From Setophaga petechia (lineage: Eukaryota > Chordata > Aves > Passeriformes > Parulidae), in NCBI GenBank assembly GCA_024362935.1, contig JANCRA010000011.1, positions 4,092,001-4,156,000 on the forward strand: a DNA stretch of 64,000 bases, written 5' to 3'. Of this stretch, positions 49,001-63,700 are shown in pieces. How positions within the stretch are numbered: the stretch's first letter is position 1; every line of letters starts with the position of its first letter. The notes beneath the pieces were generated by a model. That model was not told where the DNA came from. It ran no database searches and was given only the letters and a program-made list of their open reading frames with translations. Position numbers and translations under genes: made by a program.

Positions 49001-52000
49001 CATGCACAACACTGGGCTAAAATTCATCCTGTGTCTTTCTTCTCAGGACAAGTCCTTTGACAACATGACTTCCAGCCTTCACAATGGATCTTCAGGTGAA
49101 TCTTCACAGCTCTCCTAGAATGACACCAAGAGGTGATCTTATTCTGTGACATGGGAGTCAGCTGCTTCAGATGGACTTGGGTTTAGGCATAATGTGCATC
49201 CTCCTAAGTACCTCTGCTTGTTGTCTTCAGGATGTCTGAACTTCTTTTTTTGAGGTTCCATTTCCCTTACAATCTTTCCCTTACAATCTCTTTATGTCAT
49301 TATAAAATATATCAAATAATTCCTTGGGCTCCTCATGGTGCTTGCAACTGGGGATAATAAACCTGCATTCTGTACCTAGGTACAACTGGCTGGGATATGT
49401 GTCCATCCATTAGCTGATGGGTGCAATCAATGGCTGGGTGTTTCTGCCACAAGGAGAAGATGTGTCTGTTTCCCACGCAGAGGCCTCGAGTGCATGCTCC
49501 TGATGAAGATGAGAGGGAGGAATTAATGCCCTGATGAGAACCCTTGGAGGCTTGATGCTGGTGTTGGAAGGCGTGAGAAATGACAAGACACTGATTAGGT
49601 CTCTGAGTCAGCAGCGGACGCACCCTTGCTGCTACCAACTGGTCTATTAGCTCTCCCACTTGTTTGTTACCTAACTTATCTTCCTGACTCATCCTAAACC
49701 CAGCTGACACCAGAGACAGGCAAACTACACATCACTGCCCCTTCGGCAGCCTCTGGTACACCTTCTGCTGCCCTGTAACCCCCGTGAGGATTAACAACTC
49801 TTCTTTGCCAAACAGGGAGGAAAAAAAGGTAAAAACATTGTGAGTGTAAGGAGGAGAGGGAATCCTGGAGACAAAAAAATGAGCTAGGATTGCTCCTGGG
49901 AGAGGAAGAGGGGTTTTTTAAAAGAGGTAATTCCCTTTTGTGCACTTCTGCTAAAAATGTGTCATGTTGGCACCGGTCCCATATTTCAGTGATGGTGATG
50001 TGCTCACTGTGAACCTCTATAGATAACAGCAAGGCACAGGTAATATGCAGTACAGTCTTTCATCTCTCTCTGGATATCACAGGGTTCTGGCAGTACTTAA
50101 TTTTATTTTTGTTTTGTCTGAAGGACAGGTTGACATTTCACAGTGCCAGATTAAAGCCAAAGGACCAGCATGGGGGTCATAGTCACCCCAGCCCTGGAGG
50201 TCTGTGAGCATCACCATTGCAGCCATTTGGACTCAAAATAGTCTCCTAAGCTCCTCTGCAATTCCTTTTTACCTAATATGCTCTAAGATTGGTGCAGCAA
50301 TGAGATACAGAGAAAAATGGGAAAGGGTACAGAACACTTCCATCTTCTTCCCTGGGATCAGGTAACCTCAAACAGTCACGGGCACTTTGAAGAAATCCAA
50401 TAATTTCCTTCTTTCTCTGAATTTTCAAGGGAAAAACAAGAGACAGTGTGTCCTGCTGGTGGAGAATAGCACAGGGAGCAGATCTCACCTTCCAGCTCAT
50501 ACTGTGGGAGCCAATGGGAATCCAGTCAGGCTCAAGGAAACCGCAAAAGGTGATTACATGGGCTTTGGTGGGACTTGACAGCAGGTGGAGTTGGGGATGG
50601 GGTTGATCCAAGTTTGATAGGCATGGTCTCCTCTGCCTTCAGACAAGTGAGTCCATCTTCAGGAGGGGGGCAGGTTCTGCTGGAGTGGGCTGCATCATCC
50701 CATAAATGCAGCAGGATGGCATCTCTGGCTTGGAGATCTGGATTATATTTACTCTGCCTTTTCAATGTTCAGGGTAGTCTTGCTGGTTGTTGTAAATTCA
50801 GCAGCTCCAGGTTTTAATTCTTGGTGCAGTATTCCCACCTGCTTTGTGAAGTCACAGTAGCCTGTCTGAAAAAGGTGTCTGGTCATCTTCAAAATGGTGT
50901 CCCAATGCTTACAAGGAGCTTTGTGGGTGACCAAGGTGTTCCCAGAAGCAAGGAGGAGACCTCACCTCCCTGCTCTAATGAGCAAATATCAGCATTTCAT
51001 ATCAGGCATAGCAAGCTCCTTCTGACTGTAATTTTTCTTGCCTAGGACAGAAGTCCACAAGTGTCCTTATATGTTTGAGTTTTGACAAGGAGATCCTCAG
51101 CAGTCTCTGTCTGAGGCAGCTCCCCTTTCCTGCCCCTTGTGTGGCTGCAGTGTCAATTCAAAGTGCACACGAAAGGCTCAGCCTGAGAGTATGTGCTGCT
51201 GCTATTGCACATGTGAAAACTGAATTCATTGCAAAGGAGAGAGACTTATGGGGAAAGAGACCCACTTTCAGGTTTGCCCCACTCTGCTGCTCTTGGAGGC
51301 AGAGACATTCACCTGAGTTGAATCATCTGCAGGAGGTGTAGTGGAAGTCTGAAAACCATTCTACTTATCAACTCACAAATATGGGGATGTGATTTCATGT
51401 CACAGGCTCTGCCTGGGCTGGTAGAAGTTGGTGCTGGCTGGGCACAGGTGAAATTTCAACTTCACCTGCTGTTAAGGCACATGAAGTTTGCTCCATGTTT
51501 TGTAGCTTCTAAAATTTATGGGAAATCTCTTGTTATTCAAAGTAATTTCTGCTGCAGTCAGGGGATGCTGAACATTTCTCACTAAACTGATGGGAGGCTG
51601 TGGTAGGCAGGTGATCCTAGACCCCTGAGTTTTCCATCCTGGACTTTCAAACTTTGCCTTTGCATTTTTTTTTCTTTGCCCACATTTTTCCACTCTCTCT
51701 ACAGCTGAAGTGACATGGAAATTCTTATGCATAAATATTCAGGACACTAATTAAATAGGCAGCTATATCTTGCAAATCATCTGCTTTGCTATGTTGCAAA
51801 TGTTGCATTTGGTATTATGTAGTGTGAATTATGGATATGTGTTGCATATAGTCTGGGATAGGCCCATACTTGTCAAGAGATGGCAAGATACAATCAAAGT
51901 GGACCAGGTTCACAGTTCTTCCAATTCTTCAGCAGGGCTTACTTCTTTGCTTATTTCTTTATTTGCTTGAAAGCAATGTATTTGCACACTATTCCCAATT

Positions 52001-53600
52001 ATGGGGATATCTGACCTTGCAAGAGAAGCCCTCGGATGGCTGTAGCACACCCTATTCCTTAACACTTGCTCAGCTGTATTGGTAAATTAACCACATGAAT
52101 CCAAACTATCCTACAACCCAGTGTGAAGGAATATGCAAAGCTTCAAATTGAGATTCTAATCTGTTAGCAAACAACAAGCTTATGTAGTAAAATGTCAAAC
52201 GAAACCCTTGTCTTCAAAAGAGTCTTCCACTTGGATGCTCCAAATCCTGGGCCAAGCTGGGGCTGGGTGCTGGGACACTGAGCAGCCCTGTGGTGTTTCC
52301 AGAAGCTTCTCAGGGGAGCTTCCCCCAGACACTGAACCCACTGGGTGCCAGACAATGCTGGGATCTGCATCTGTTTGGCCAAGTCTTGGTGTAAACCCCT
52401 GCATGGTGGGATGAATTAGGCCCTCAATGGCTACAGAAAGGCATTGAAAATAAAAGTTTATATTTACACAGTACATTTCATCCCAAAGGACCCTAAATCA
52501 CACTGCACAAACTTTACATAAACAGCAGAACTGAAATGCAGCTGCGTCAGGAATGGAGGGTGGCAGCCAGCTGGCATGTGTTAGCAGGACAAAAATAAGC
52601 CACTATTTTTGGCCAAGGACATCAGGGCAAACCCCTCTATTGCAGAAGTGCCTACCAAACTTCAAAGTGCAGTTTTACTCTAAATAGTCATGGTGGATAA
52701 ATAGATCTTTTGTAGTCAGTTGACTTGTTTCCAGGCACATCTGGGGAATTCACTCGCTAAAATAAGGATTTGCTACATTTTATGCCAGCTAAGGCTGCAG
52801 AACTTCTTCACCCAAGATAACACATTTCTACTCCAGTCACATTTGCAGAATTGGAAGCCTTTTTTATACAGACCTTACTACTGAGGATGCAGAAAAAGCT
52901 GCTTTGGCTTTCTCTGCTGAACTTACCCTGAACTGGCACATCTGGAAATTAACATATTCTGTTGTTAGCTAGGGAAATTTGATGATTAGAAAGACAAATT
53001 TTCACTATGCCTATCAAGGTAACTTTTCAGAATACAACTGACCTTTAAATACCAGCGTGGAGAGGCCAGGACATTTAAAGATCTTGCCACAAAGCCCTCA
53101 CAGAGCAGGCTGTGCAACATCTCTCAGGTGTCTAGACTATCCAAACACTGCACAACACTGAAAGGCATGATTCCTTACAGCAATGTCACCTATGAAATGC
53201 ACAGTATTTTTACAGATACACATTTACTTTGGGGCCAGGAGGGCATTTATACCTACAGAGAGCACTGCAGAGAACCCTGAATAACCCTCCAGGACAAGTT
53301 GCCCTGTGGCAACTGGTGGGTCCGTGTGGGCCTCCTCCCATACCTCCGTGTGTGCTAAAGCTCAATCCTGCACTCTGGCATTCACCCTCCTGAGCCATCT
53401 CATTGTCCTGTCATGCCATTTATGTACTACTAACAATTTTTAAGTGACATTTCTCTCTCAGAAGAAGTGTAGGGAACCCAAGTAGGACATACACTGCAGA
53501 GTCCTGTTGGTAAGGCTTTGATAAGGTTACTTCCACAAGCCTTCAGGTTCATCAAAAGCCAACATTAAAGTCCATTTGGACTCAGAGCAGGGCTGCAAGG
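46039..53600. other. Intergenic sequence, no gene recognised
   Basis: No gene or transposon recognised with confidence. A 14-bp direct repeat (TTTCCCTTACAATC twice) lies near 49259-49288. The stretch 47780-48260 looks unique and could be conserved non-coding DNA, but this cannot be judged from one sequence. Confidence 0.55.
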
Positions 53601-53639
53601 GAGGCAGGCATCATTTCAGATGCTCAAAGCACAGCGCCT

Positions 53640-55480
53640 TCTCTGGGTTCCCCAATTTTTTACTATCTCCAACTTGCTGAGGCAGAACATCAGCCTGTCT
53701 TTGTAGTAGAGGTACTCCATTCCTCTGACCATATTCATGGCCCTTCTCTAGACCCACTCTAACAGGTCCATATCTTTCTTCTCAGCTGTACTCCAGGTGG
53801 TGACCTCATGGGGCAGGGTAGAGAGGGAGAACTGCCTCCCTTGATGTGCTGGCCACACTTCCTTTGAGGTAGCCCAGGATGCTGTCAGCTTTCTGGGCTG
53901 TGAGCACACACTCTTGGCTCATGCCCAGCTTTCATCCCTGAGAATATCCAAGTCCTTTGCTGTGGGGCTGATCTCAATTACTTCTTCCAATCTGTGCTTA
54001 TATCTGGGATTGCTCTGAGCCAGGTGCAGCCCTTTGCATTTGGACTCGTTGAATTTCAGGAAGTTCTCATGGGCCACTTCTCGAGTCTGTCCAGGTCCCC
54101 ATGGAAGTGATCCTGTCCTTCTTTGGTGTCATCTGTACTGCTCAGCTTCAGGTCATCTGCAAACATGATGAAGGTGCCCTTGACCTCACTGTCTGTGTCA
54201 CTGATGAAGATGTTGAAGAGCACTGGCCCCAAGACAGGGCCCTGAGGGACACAGCTGATTGCTGGCCTCCACCTAGACACAAAGCCATTGATCACAACTC
54301 TCTGGCTGCATTCATCGAGCCAATTCCTTATCCACTGGATGCTCCACCCATCAAATCCATGTCTCTTCAACTTGGAGATAAAGAAATCATGTGGGACCAC
54401 ACCAAAGGCCTAACAGAAGACTAAATAACTTATGTCTTCTGGTCTTCTCTTATCAACTCTTGCCATCACTCCAACACCAGATTGGCCGCTAGATTGGTCA
54501 GGCATGATTTGCTCTCAGTACAGATGTGCTGGGTGACACCTCCTTCTTTTTTATGTGCTTTAGCAGATTGTCTAGGAGGTTCTGCACTATGGTGTTCCCA
54601 GGATCAGCTGCTCTGTAGTTCCCTGGGTCTTCCTTTTCCCCATTTTTAAAAATGGGAGTGATGTCTCCAGTTTTCTGGTCACCAAGGACTTCACCTGACC
54701 AGCATGACTTTTCAAATATGATGGAGAGTGGCTTAGCAACAACATTGACCAGCTCCTTCAGGACCCTGAGATGCATCTCCTCAGATCCTGTGGATTTGTG
54801 GCTATTCAGCTTCATCAAGTGATCCTGAACTGCTCTTCACTTGTACAGGGAGGGGCTTCACTCCCTCCCACCCACCCAGAGGGTCAGGGACTTGAGAGAA
54901 GTGGGAAGCCTGACTGTCAGGGAAGACTGAGAAAACTTATGGACTACCTCAGCCTTCTCCATACCAGTGTCACCCTTCTTGCTTATCACAGGGGCTACAC
55001 TCTCCTTGGCCTTTTCTTTTCTGACCTATGTCCTTATGGAATCCCTTCTTGTAATTCCTTACATCTCTTGCCAAGTCCTGTTCCAGCTTTGCCTTGGCTG
55101 TCCTGACCCCATTCCTAGACATATGAACCGTGTCCCTGTACTCCCCCCAGATCTCCTGTCTCTGCTTCCACAGGCAGTGCATTTCTTTCTCACGCCTCAG
55201 TCTGAGGAGCAAATCCATGTCAGTTTCTGGCCTGCCTTGCTTGATTTCCTACACACTGGAAGAGCACTTCTGCACTCTAAGAAAAGGGGCCTTCAAGAGC
55301 TGCCAGCACTGGTCATCACCTCTGTCCTTAAGGACAGTTTCCCAGTGAATCTTATTCACCAACTCCTTAAAGAGCTGGATGTTCACTCTTGCAAAATTCA
55401 GGGGTTTGACTTTGCTCCTTTCCAGGCTCACAGTCCTTGAGATCACAGATCTCAAGATCTGGGCCTGAGAGGACCTGAGA
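53640..55480 (-). mobile_element. CR1 LINE fragment with broken reverse-transcriptase ORF2
   Basis: Minus-strand reading gives the CR1 ORF2 order: a pre-RT region (LRREKEMHCLWKQRQEIW, about 55200-54970), then the RT fingers (EMHLRVLKELVNVVAKPLSI, KTGDITPIFKNGEKEDPGNY, 54820-54600), then palm ([34 protein letters not shown] and the catalytic-type FADD, 54400-54110), then decayed thumb sequence to about 53640. Frame changes and a gap between 54600 and 54400 show it is dead. The CR1 3' tail is missing. The 5' part, 55250-55480, is assigned with less certainty. Confidence 0.88.
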
Positions 55481-55484
55481 GTGA

Positions 55485-57351
55485 AGAAAGGGAAAAACAA
55501 AGAAAGAAACAGTTGGTGACCTTATCTGAGCACCGAGAAATGTGGAAATGTGCAGGACAGGGGTGTGATGCCCTGGGAGGAGCACAGTCCAGGGAATGAA
55601 AGACAGATCTCTCCCTTGTCAAAGAACCAGTGCAAAAACTGTTCATGGAGGTGGATCCACCTTTGATGTTGTGAGCAGATTACAGAGCCACGTCACACCA
55701 TGCCACATGTTTCCAAAATTCCTGGAAAAGAAAGCTGGTCACACACACTGCAGGACTCCCCACAGCATATAAGAGCTGAGTAGCTCTTATACCAGAATCT
55801 CCTTTGTCCTTTATTAAGCCCCTTGCCTTTGCTCTGTTTGCACAGCATTAAAGCATTACACTTTCTGGGGAGAAAAAACTTTTTTCTAATATTTGTAATT
55901 TTAAAGCTGAATTTTACTTTTTTTTTAATGCATCAGTATTATCCAACATGTAATCCAATATATAAAATTGATCATGACCTAGAAAAGAACCAAAGCTTTT
56001 GGAATGATGCTACAGGCAGGGAGAGAGGCCCCACAGGCCAGCACTCAGGCACTCAAACTGATTATGCACAAGTTGCACAGTTTTATACACCCATGAGTGT
56101 ACACAGGCACTTTGAAAGTCTTACTGAGCAATAACAGAGAGCCTCCCCCCCTTCTCCACTCCCTCCTCCCAACACAGGACCCTGCAGGGAAATGCACTGT
56201 GTATGACTGATATTTCCCCAAGCAGACTTGCATCCATGGCAGTATGAAAAATTAATAAAGGAGTACAAAGTGCATTAACAAAGGCTGACATATTTCCCAC
56301 AGTTAATTGACATCCCCCATTTTATTTAAAAATAATAAAAGCTTGCCAAGCATGCAGAACTTGCACATCATAGCAAAGGAGAGGTCTCACAGAGCTCACC
56401 AGGTTATGTCCCTGTATTAGTGATACTGCATACCATGAATCATGACAAATATTCCCAGTACTATGTCAGGCCTGTATCCAAGGTGTTGCTCTCAGCATCA
56501 GTATAGGAGGGCTGTCTGACACATGCTCTGGAAATTGCCACTCTAATGGATGAACACAGGCTACAAAGCCAGCTTTATAACACCTAAACCCTGGCCCCCA
56601 GCTGAGGCCAGCCCCTCTCTCACCGGTGCACTGAGGGGAGCAATCACCCTCAGCTCATGGAGCCTGGCTGGGGTTTCCACACAGCTTGTGGTGATGGGGA
56701 ACTGCACTGTGCTGCTGGCCTGTCACTGCTCCTGCTGTCATTAAATGGGTTTTTCTATGGCCCAGATGTGCCACCAACACCTTACTGAGCCACACATAGA
56801 GGGTGCTCACAGAACCTTCTAGGAACTAAAGAAGAAACCCTGGCAGTGCTAATGACAGTTTTAAGTGGGATGTCAGTCCTCTTTTTTTCCAGCAGTGGAG
56901 TCAGGTGACAATCTGGTGAATTGCATACACTGTAAGGCTAAGGCCTCTTGGAGGTTTTCAGAAGGCCTGAAGTAGAGCAGGTAACTCCTACATGAAGTTG
57001 TACTGGAAAGCTGTGGGACTTGAGGTACCATGAGTGGCATAGCCCAAGATGGGGCTGGTCCAGGGAGGCAGAAGTGATCCTGTTCTTGGGTGGTCTGCCC
57101 CATCGAGGCCAGGGCTGCACTCAGGTACCTGCACCTGGTTGTATTTGCTAAGTGCAAGCCTTGGCTCAGGCATAACAACAGCAAGGGCTGTGCCAGGCCA
57201 GTGAAATTAGGGACCATCACAGGTGACACAAACAACACTCCAAGACCTGGGAATTTCCATACACTGCCCTGACAACACCTTTCTGGATGGTGATGGCTGT
57301 GTCCTTTTGAGTAGACAGTCTGATGCAATATCTCTCAGGTAACTGCATGTG
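55485..57351. other. Intergenic sequence, no gene recognised
   Basis: No gene, repeat family or RNA gene recognised. The open frame at 56873-57328 (minus) has no recognisable homology. Confidence 0.55.
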
Positions 57352-57357
57352 GAAAAG

Positions 57358-57772
57358 TGTCACTGTCATATTTTCTGGAAAAATCCCCTTGCCCAGGATT
57401 CTTCTCCTGGGAAGCTGAGAAGCCTCAGAGAAAAAGGAAAACAATATCTCATTTGCTTCTCCTGTGTTTTGCTGCTTTGGAATGTGTTTGGAGATTGTTT
57501 ATCCAACAGGTGCATGTTTCATTGGTTTAATGTGATTTGTTTTGACTTAATGACCAATCGCGGGCAAGCTGTCTCAGGACTCTGGAACAAGTCACGAGTT
57601 TTCATTATTATCTTTCTAGCCTTCTGTAAGATCCTTTCTATATTCTTTAGTATAGTTTAGTATAGTATTCTTTAATATAATATAGTATAATAAAATAATA
57701 AATTAGCCTTCTTAGAACATGGAGTCAGATGCATTGTTCCTCCTCCATCTGGGGAACCCTGCAAATACAAGA
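57358..57772 (+). mobile_element. Solo LTR of an endogenous retrovirus with 6-bp flanking duplication
   Basis: The 415-bp unit begins TGTCACTGTC and ends CAAATACAAGA, flanked by identical GAAAAG at 57352-57357 and 57773-57778. A 6-bp duplication is typical of class II (ERVK/alpha-beta-type) retroviruses. An AT-rich stretch with repeated TATAGTATAG words precedes AATAAA at 57689-57694 and 57697-57702, giving plus orientation. The final CA expected of an LTR reads GA, so one base has mutated or the boundary is slightly off. No internal region remains. The sequence resembles LTRs common in passerine genomes. Confidence 0.82.
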
Positions 57773-57778
57773 GAAAAG

Positions 57779-60700
57779 TGACTTTTCACACCTTGAAGCA
57801 TGCTCTGTGGGCCAGTGGTGGCCCTCAGCATACTCCTCTCCACTCTCCCAAGCTCATGACAAGGAGGGAAGACATATGAATTGCACTTCTACCAGAAGAG
57901 AACTGTATTGAACTCCTTCTGCTTCTCCTTATCCTTGTACTTGTGGCACTGCTGCTGCGTGAGGAAGATGAAGCTGGGAAAATGGCAGCTAAAATTACAT
58001 GGAAGAGTTGTGCCTGTCTGGAAAACTTGCAGCTATCTGCCACTGGTATGCCAAGTGTCCCCACAGTGATGGCCACCACCCTCAGTTACTTTGGGGAGGG
58101 CTGGTTTCTTCTTAGGGATTTGTTGGTAACTGGAACAACAACACCACCCAAAAGGTGAATCATGGAGATTTGATGGCACGAACATCTGGGTGGAAATTTG
58201 TGACTTCTGGCTATGCCGTGTCACCTGCCCCACTGGGTGCCACTGAAGCTATCCCACACCTAGCTACTCCACCAGATACCCTGGTGCCCAGCTGAAGCAT
58301 CCTCGCTCTTTTTCTCCAACCAGAAACAATGACTCGGGAAGAAGCCCTGTGTTCATTTGGAGGCTGCTTCTGCACACTGGTTTATGTGAAGCAATTACAT
58401 TGAGGCACCACATGTTTCAAAGTAAACTTCTTTGTGTAACCAGCTCTGAAAAGAGAAAAGAGCTTCTCACATCTCAGCTGAGAATTGTACCTGCACTTCT
58501 GTGGAAGCTACTAACTCTTTTCATTTAGGCTGTGATGAATTGGCTCCTTTAAAAAGGTACCAAGTCCCACTTTGATTTTCAGTTTCTAGTCTCTACACAG
58601 GGGCTGAATCAAAGTAACTTAAACTGTGGCTTTGATTCCTGTTCCCAGAGCTAGCCTAAGATGTATTTTCATGGGCTTCCTGCTATTTGTTATCATCTGC
58701 TTGCTGGAGATTCATCCCTGCCTGGTAGAGCTGGTGGACCTGGATGTGTGTGTGTATGTCTGGGCTTTGATGTTCACAGCTTCCCAAGGCACTATGGAAA
58801 CACAAGCACTTCTGATCAAGAATACTGGTGAGAGCTGATGAATTAACATGTGCCTTGAAATGCTCTCATTCTGTTCTCCAGGATAACATGTTCAGTATTC
58901 TGGTTTAGCAATATTTACTCATACCCTGATCCAGCTGTTTGCCTCATACTTGGTAATTACCTTGATGGGGATATTTGGTTGTTTCTGGCAATGATGTAAT
59001 CTTTGCTTGTACTCCTTGCCTACATAGTTTGCTGTATTGAAGGGCTTTGGAGTACTTCCTCTGGTGATTTTATTTCACTGGCTCTTTAGAAAAAGCTGTA
59101 GCTATTTTCTCATCTAGCTGTGCCCAGAACTTTTGTCTCAGGAAAGAATATGAGCTCAGCTGAATTCCTCCTATTATAACAGCTTCTCATTGTACAACTG
59201 GAGTTGAGACAGATTTATTAAATCTACACTTGTTACAAAATAGGCTGCATCTTCAGCTGTGCTCACGCACTACTTAGTCTGAAAAAATGACAGGACAAAG
59301 GTTTAAACAAACCTTTAGGCCTCTCTTCAGCCTTTTTATTTCCCAGAGGCCATGGGGTTTTTTGTTGTAGCCCATGGATAATGTCTCATCAATTTAACCA
59401 AATATGAAAGGTTGGTCTGGGATGAATAAACTGGTGTGTCTAAAAGCATGAATGTGTCCCATCCTGCTCCTCCAGGGTGTATGAAGGTGAGTGCAGTCAT
59501 GTAAGGCCCCTTGTGCATGATCTGGGTGGTGGGAGGGGGCCTAGGCAAGGATAGGACAGGTTTGGTTAAAGGCTGATGTCTGGATAGGGGATAGGAGAGA
59601 GATGCAAGCATTTAACTATGGTCTGTCTCTGCCAGAGGAGTCCATAGCTGGAGGCTCTGTGAAGTAAGTGGGTTACTGGAAAGGGTCTAGGGTAACATTT
59701 TTTCCCAGCTCTGTAATTTGCTTGCTAGATGGCCTTCATCACATCAGCCATCTACTCAATGCCATTGGTGCAGTGTCTATGCAATGGGTTTAAAACTATC
59801 TACCTCCAAAACCCCTTTGAGATCCATCAGTGGGAAATGATACCTAAAGCCTCACTTTGCTCCTCCTGCCTGAATTTCAGCAGTTAAAGAATCATGGGAT
59901 GAGACAGAGAGTGTTCCCTTCCTCTCCTGCTATCCCACAGTCATGTGGCCTGGCATGATGCTGGGGTGTGGGAGAGGAAGGGTTTGAACTCCCTGGGGCT
60001 GTGGAGCAGCTGTGCTGACTGACAAGGTCTGACAACCCTTGCTGCTATGCTGGAGTCCCCTCCTCAGGTGTTTACTCAGCGCTTGTGCTGCTGTCATCAT
60101 CATCGTGCTGTGAGCTGGCAGAAACGAGCCTCCCTGTGCCCCAGTTCCTCCAGGGCAAAAGTCCAGTGCCCTCCCACGGGTGGCTGATGAAGGCAGGTGT
60201 GTGGGAAGGTTTGTGGGGTTTTTTGCACAAAACCAGCTGAGATGAGCACCCAGGGCAATGGCCACCAGCTCTGCTGGGAGAGACAGACCTCTGGCAATGG
60301 GATGGGAACAGAGGAACCTGTGAAACCACACCTTGAGCTGGCTCTGGGAATGCAAATCAAAGCCATGATATAAGTTAAATTGGCGCAGCTTCTGTGTTCA
60401 GCCGAGCCCTCTAATCTTGGAATTGCCAAAGGCCTTGAGGGATCATTGTGTTAGGTAAAGCCTACCAAAGGGCAAGTTGCTCCAGCCTCTTCTTGTTGTC
60501 AGCAGGTGTGGAGACACTGTGTGTGGGGGAGGTAGCAGGGATGTCTCTGGTTCCCTTGTCAGAGGGGTGCTTCCAGATGAACCATAGAGGCAGCTTTCTG
60601 ATCCTTTTCTTTCATCAAAATGGCACAGAGGAGCTCCAAGGGTACCAAAAGTTCACCTGGGCTTTTTTTATTTTTTTAGCTTTTAGATGGAGTAACACAG

Positions 60701-63700
60701 ATTTATGTTCGTGAAAGCAGGCTAGTTCCAATCTAAAGTGCAGGACAATTCCCTCCAGTTCCCAGGAGGGTAACATCATAATCCATTATTAGCTGTGCCA
60801 GTTAGTTATTTCTTTCCCACATTTCCTTTTAGGTGTCAGACTAGAATGCAACTGCTTCTCTTCCTAAGAGCACTATTTTTGAATCTGAAGAATTGAATGT
60901 TATTAATATAGTAGGTGCTGTACTGTGCAGCCCATTCTGTAATGGGGTGTTTATAGCACCAGTGCTCTTACCCAGTCCATTTGTAATCAGAAGTAATGGC
61001 AGCACTTCACCACTTGCTCCGCTTGAAGACGCTGCAATAAATTCCAATGAGCCATAGCTTGGCTGCAGCTGGTGACTGATGTAGAAGCTTTGCGCATTTT
61101 TACTTCTTTAATGTTTATAGCTCTTTTACATTATATGAATATTGCCAGTCCTGAGGATTCAGCTGTCATGAATCAAGCCTCAAAAACTAATGAGATTTTA
61201 CAAAATGTGTTCATTTGAAGTGTGTTTTATGGGTCTTCAAATGTTTCAGGCTTTGTGCCATGCTGTCAGGCTTCCCTTATTTTGCTGCCACAAGCTTGCT
61301 TTAAGAAAGGAAAAAGAAAGCTGGGATTAACATATGATCATCTGATTTCAACAACTGCCCCCTATCAACATCACCTGATATCCCAAAACTTAAGATAATG
61401 CTGTAAGAGCAGTCAGCACAGTCAAACACGCCCTCATCTGTGTGATGGGCCAACACAACTCAGCTAAAACAGTGTCACCTTGAGCTTATACACCCCTGCT
61501 GTTCTGTGAGAATTAAAACTCTCAACTCCAGCTGCTATGAACTCCCCACGTGAAAGGAGGAAAGAAGGGTTCATTTTGGAGAAGTGCAACAGAAGCCATC
61601 GGCCAGCAGGGATGGGCTGAGCAGGGCAGAGCACATCCATATGCCACCCTTGTCTTTTTGGCAAGGAACATCCAGCAGCACAGATCCCCCACCCAGCAAC
61701 TCCATGCCATTGCCTGCTCCACTGATCCAAATGTCTGTAAGGCTGCAGCATGAAGAAGGGCAAGGGAATCAATCCAGGTTAAAAATGACTGTGCTTCTCC
61801 CTCCCCCTCTCCCAGTCTCCCAGGTTTAGAGTATTGCTTTACACCTGGAGCAGTTTCCTATTCCTTCTTGATGGCTGATACCTCTGAAGTGGCAGTGGGG
61901 ATGCAGAGTGACCCAAGCAGGAGGCATCACCGAGTACAAAGAGCTTTTTTAGGACGCCTTGCAGACCGAAGGAGCAAGGAGTGTGCATAGGAAATGGAAA
62001 GAAAGGAGAAAAATCAGAGAAGAGATGGTGTGTCATTTCTAGTGGAAGTAAGGAAGAAACTAAGATTTGGGAGTGGTGTTTTATGGAAGGACAGGCCTGG
62101 CTTTTTTGAGCACTGCTCAGGGAAAAATGACTTTGGAGAGCTATTCAGTAAGTGAGGAAAACTGCACCTAAGAAATGCTTGTTCCTGGCATCAGTTCCTC
62201 TTAAAACTCACGCATAGACCCAGATTTGGTTTGGGACTTCACTGAAATGAAGGACAACTGCAAATGGATTTACTTTGTATTTTGCACATTTCTCAGCACT
62301 GGGGTGCAAGACTGCTTGGATCAAGACAGGTGGTCTTAGGAGCAACTACTCTTAGAATAGCCTTAACAAAAGGGTGCTGCTGATGGGAAGCAGTGTGGGA
62401 GGGGGTGGCAGCATCCTCTTCTGTCGTTGCTCAGCTAGTCCCCCTGTCTTAGTCCCAGTGGTCACCAGTTTTTTTCTGATGCCTCTAGAGCTCATGAAAC
62501 CACCATTTACACATGTTTAAAATTCTGGCTATTTTAAATTTTTTTCCTAAACTACCAATGGCAATTGTCCCTGCTTTACACTGCAGCTCTCCTAACTCCA
62601 TCCTCTGTAATCTCCCTATGCTAATGTCCCCAAATGAAAGGCTTTTCTATTCCTCTTGCACTCATCTTTCTTCCTGTTCCTTCCTTATTCCCATTTTCTT
62701 ATTTTCTTATCCCCTTACTAGTTAGCCCTTCCCCTCCTTCTCATTTCTATTCTGATGAGCTGTTTCTAATTTAAAAACTGGATTTCTAAACAAAACACAA
62801 CCTAGCAGGAAAGCCAAGATTAACAATTCTGCTACAAGTATATTTTTCTGGGTGAGATCTATGAGCATGTGCAAGAACCTTCACCATTACCCTGGTACCT
62901 ATTTGTAAGACAGAGTATTACCTTCCCCCAGAGCAATCTCTCTTATTTTTTAAAAATGTTCCCTAATGACAGAGACCGTATGACCCTATCAGTCTGTACA
63001 ATTTCTAGCACATCTGATCACTCCTTCAATATAAATGCCATATAATAATCAAAATAATACATAAACCACTCATTGCCAGCAGTTTTAAGACATCTGGAGT
63101 CATGCAGTTCCTAAGCATCTCTCTCTGTGATCATCCACCTACCCAGCTCTAAGGAGTTTGGAGGATCCTCCAGAGGTGACAAGGTGCTCTTACCCTCACA
63201 CCACACCTGAGCTACAGTGATGTGACACAGGACACATAACATGTCCCTACAGACTTGAGAACCAACATCTGCTCAGCTCTTGTGCTGTGTTTCAATGTTT
63301 GGTCCCATTCCTTCCACAGGGTGGTAGGAAGCAGGACGTAACTCTAGTGGAGGCAAAGCCTCCCTGGGCCAGATGGTTTCATGAGCCCCCATGAATGCAG
63401 ACATGGAACTTGATGGACTGTAAAAAGGAAAACAAGACAGGAATAATGCAAAGTCCACCTCTGTTTGCTGACATCCGTTATTTCTTTTTTAAAATAATGC
63501 TTTGATCCAGTGTTTCCCAGGGGAGATCTGGAGGGAATCGCCATCTCCACGTGGACTCGTAAGAAAGGAAGCAGCTGGTCCCTGATATTTATTGCTGTAT
63601 ATCAGCTTGGAAACCTTGGCGTAAACACTGCACAAACACCCATTTCTCTGGGTTGTTTTCATCCTCCCTCCTTTTGTTCAATGAGATAATTAATACCTCA

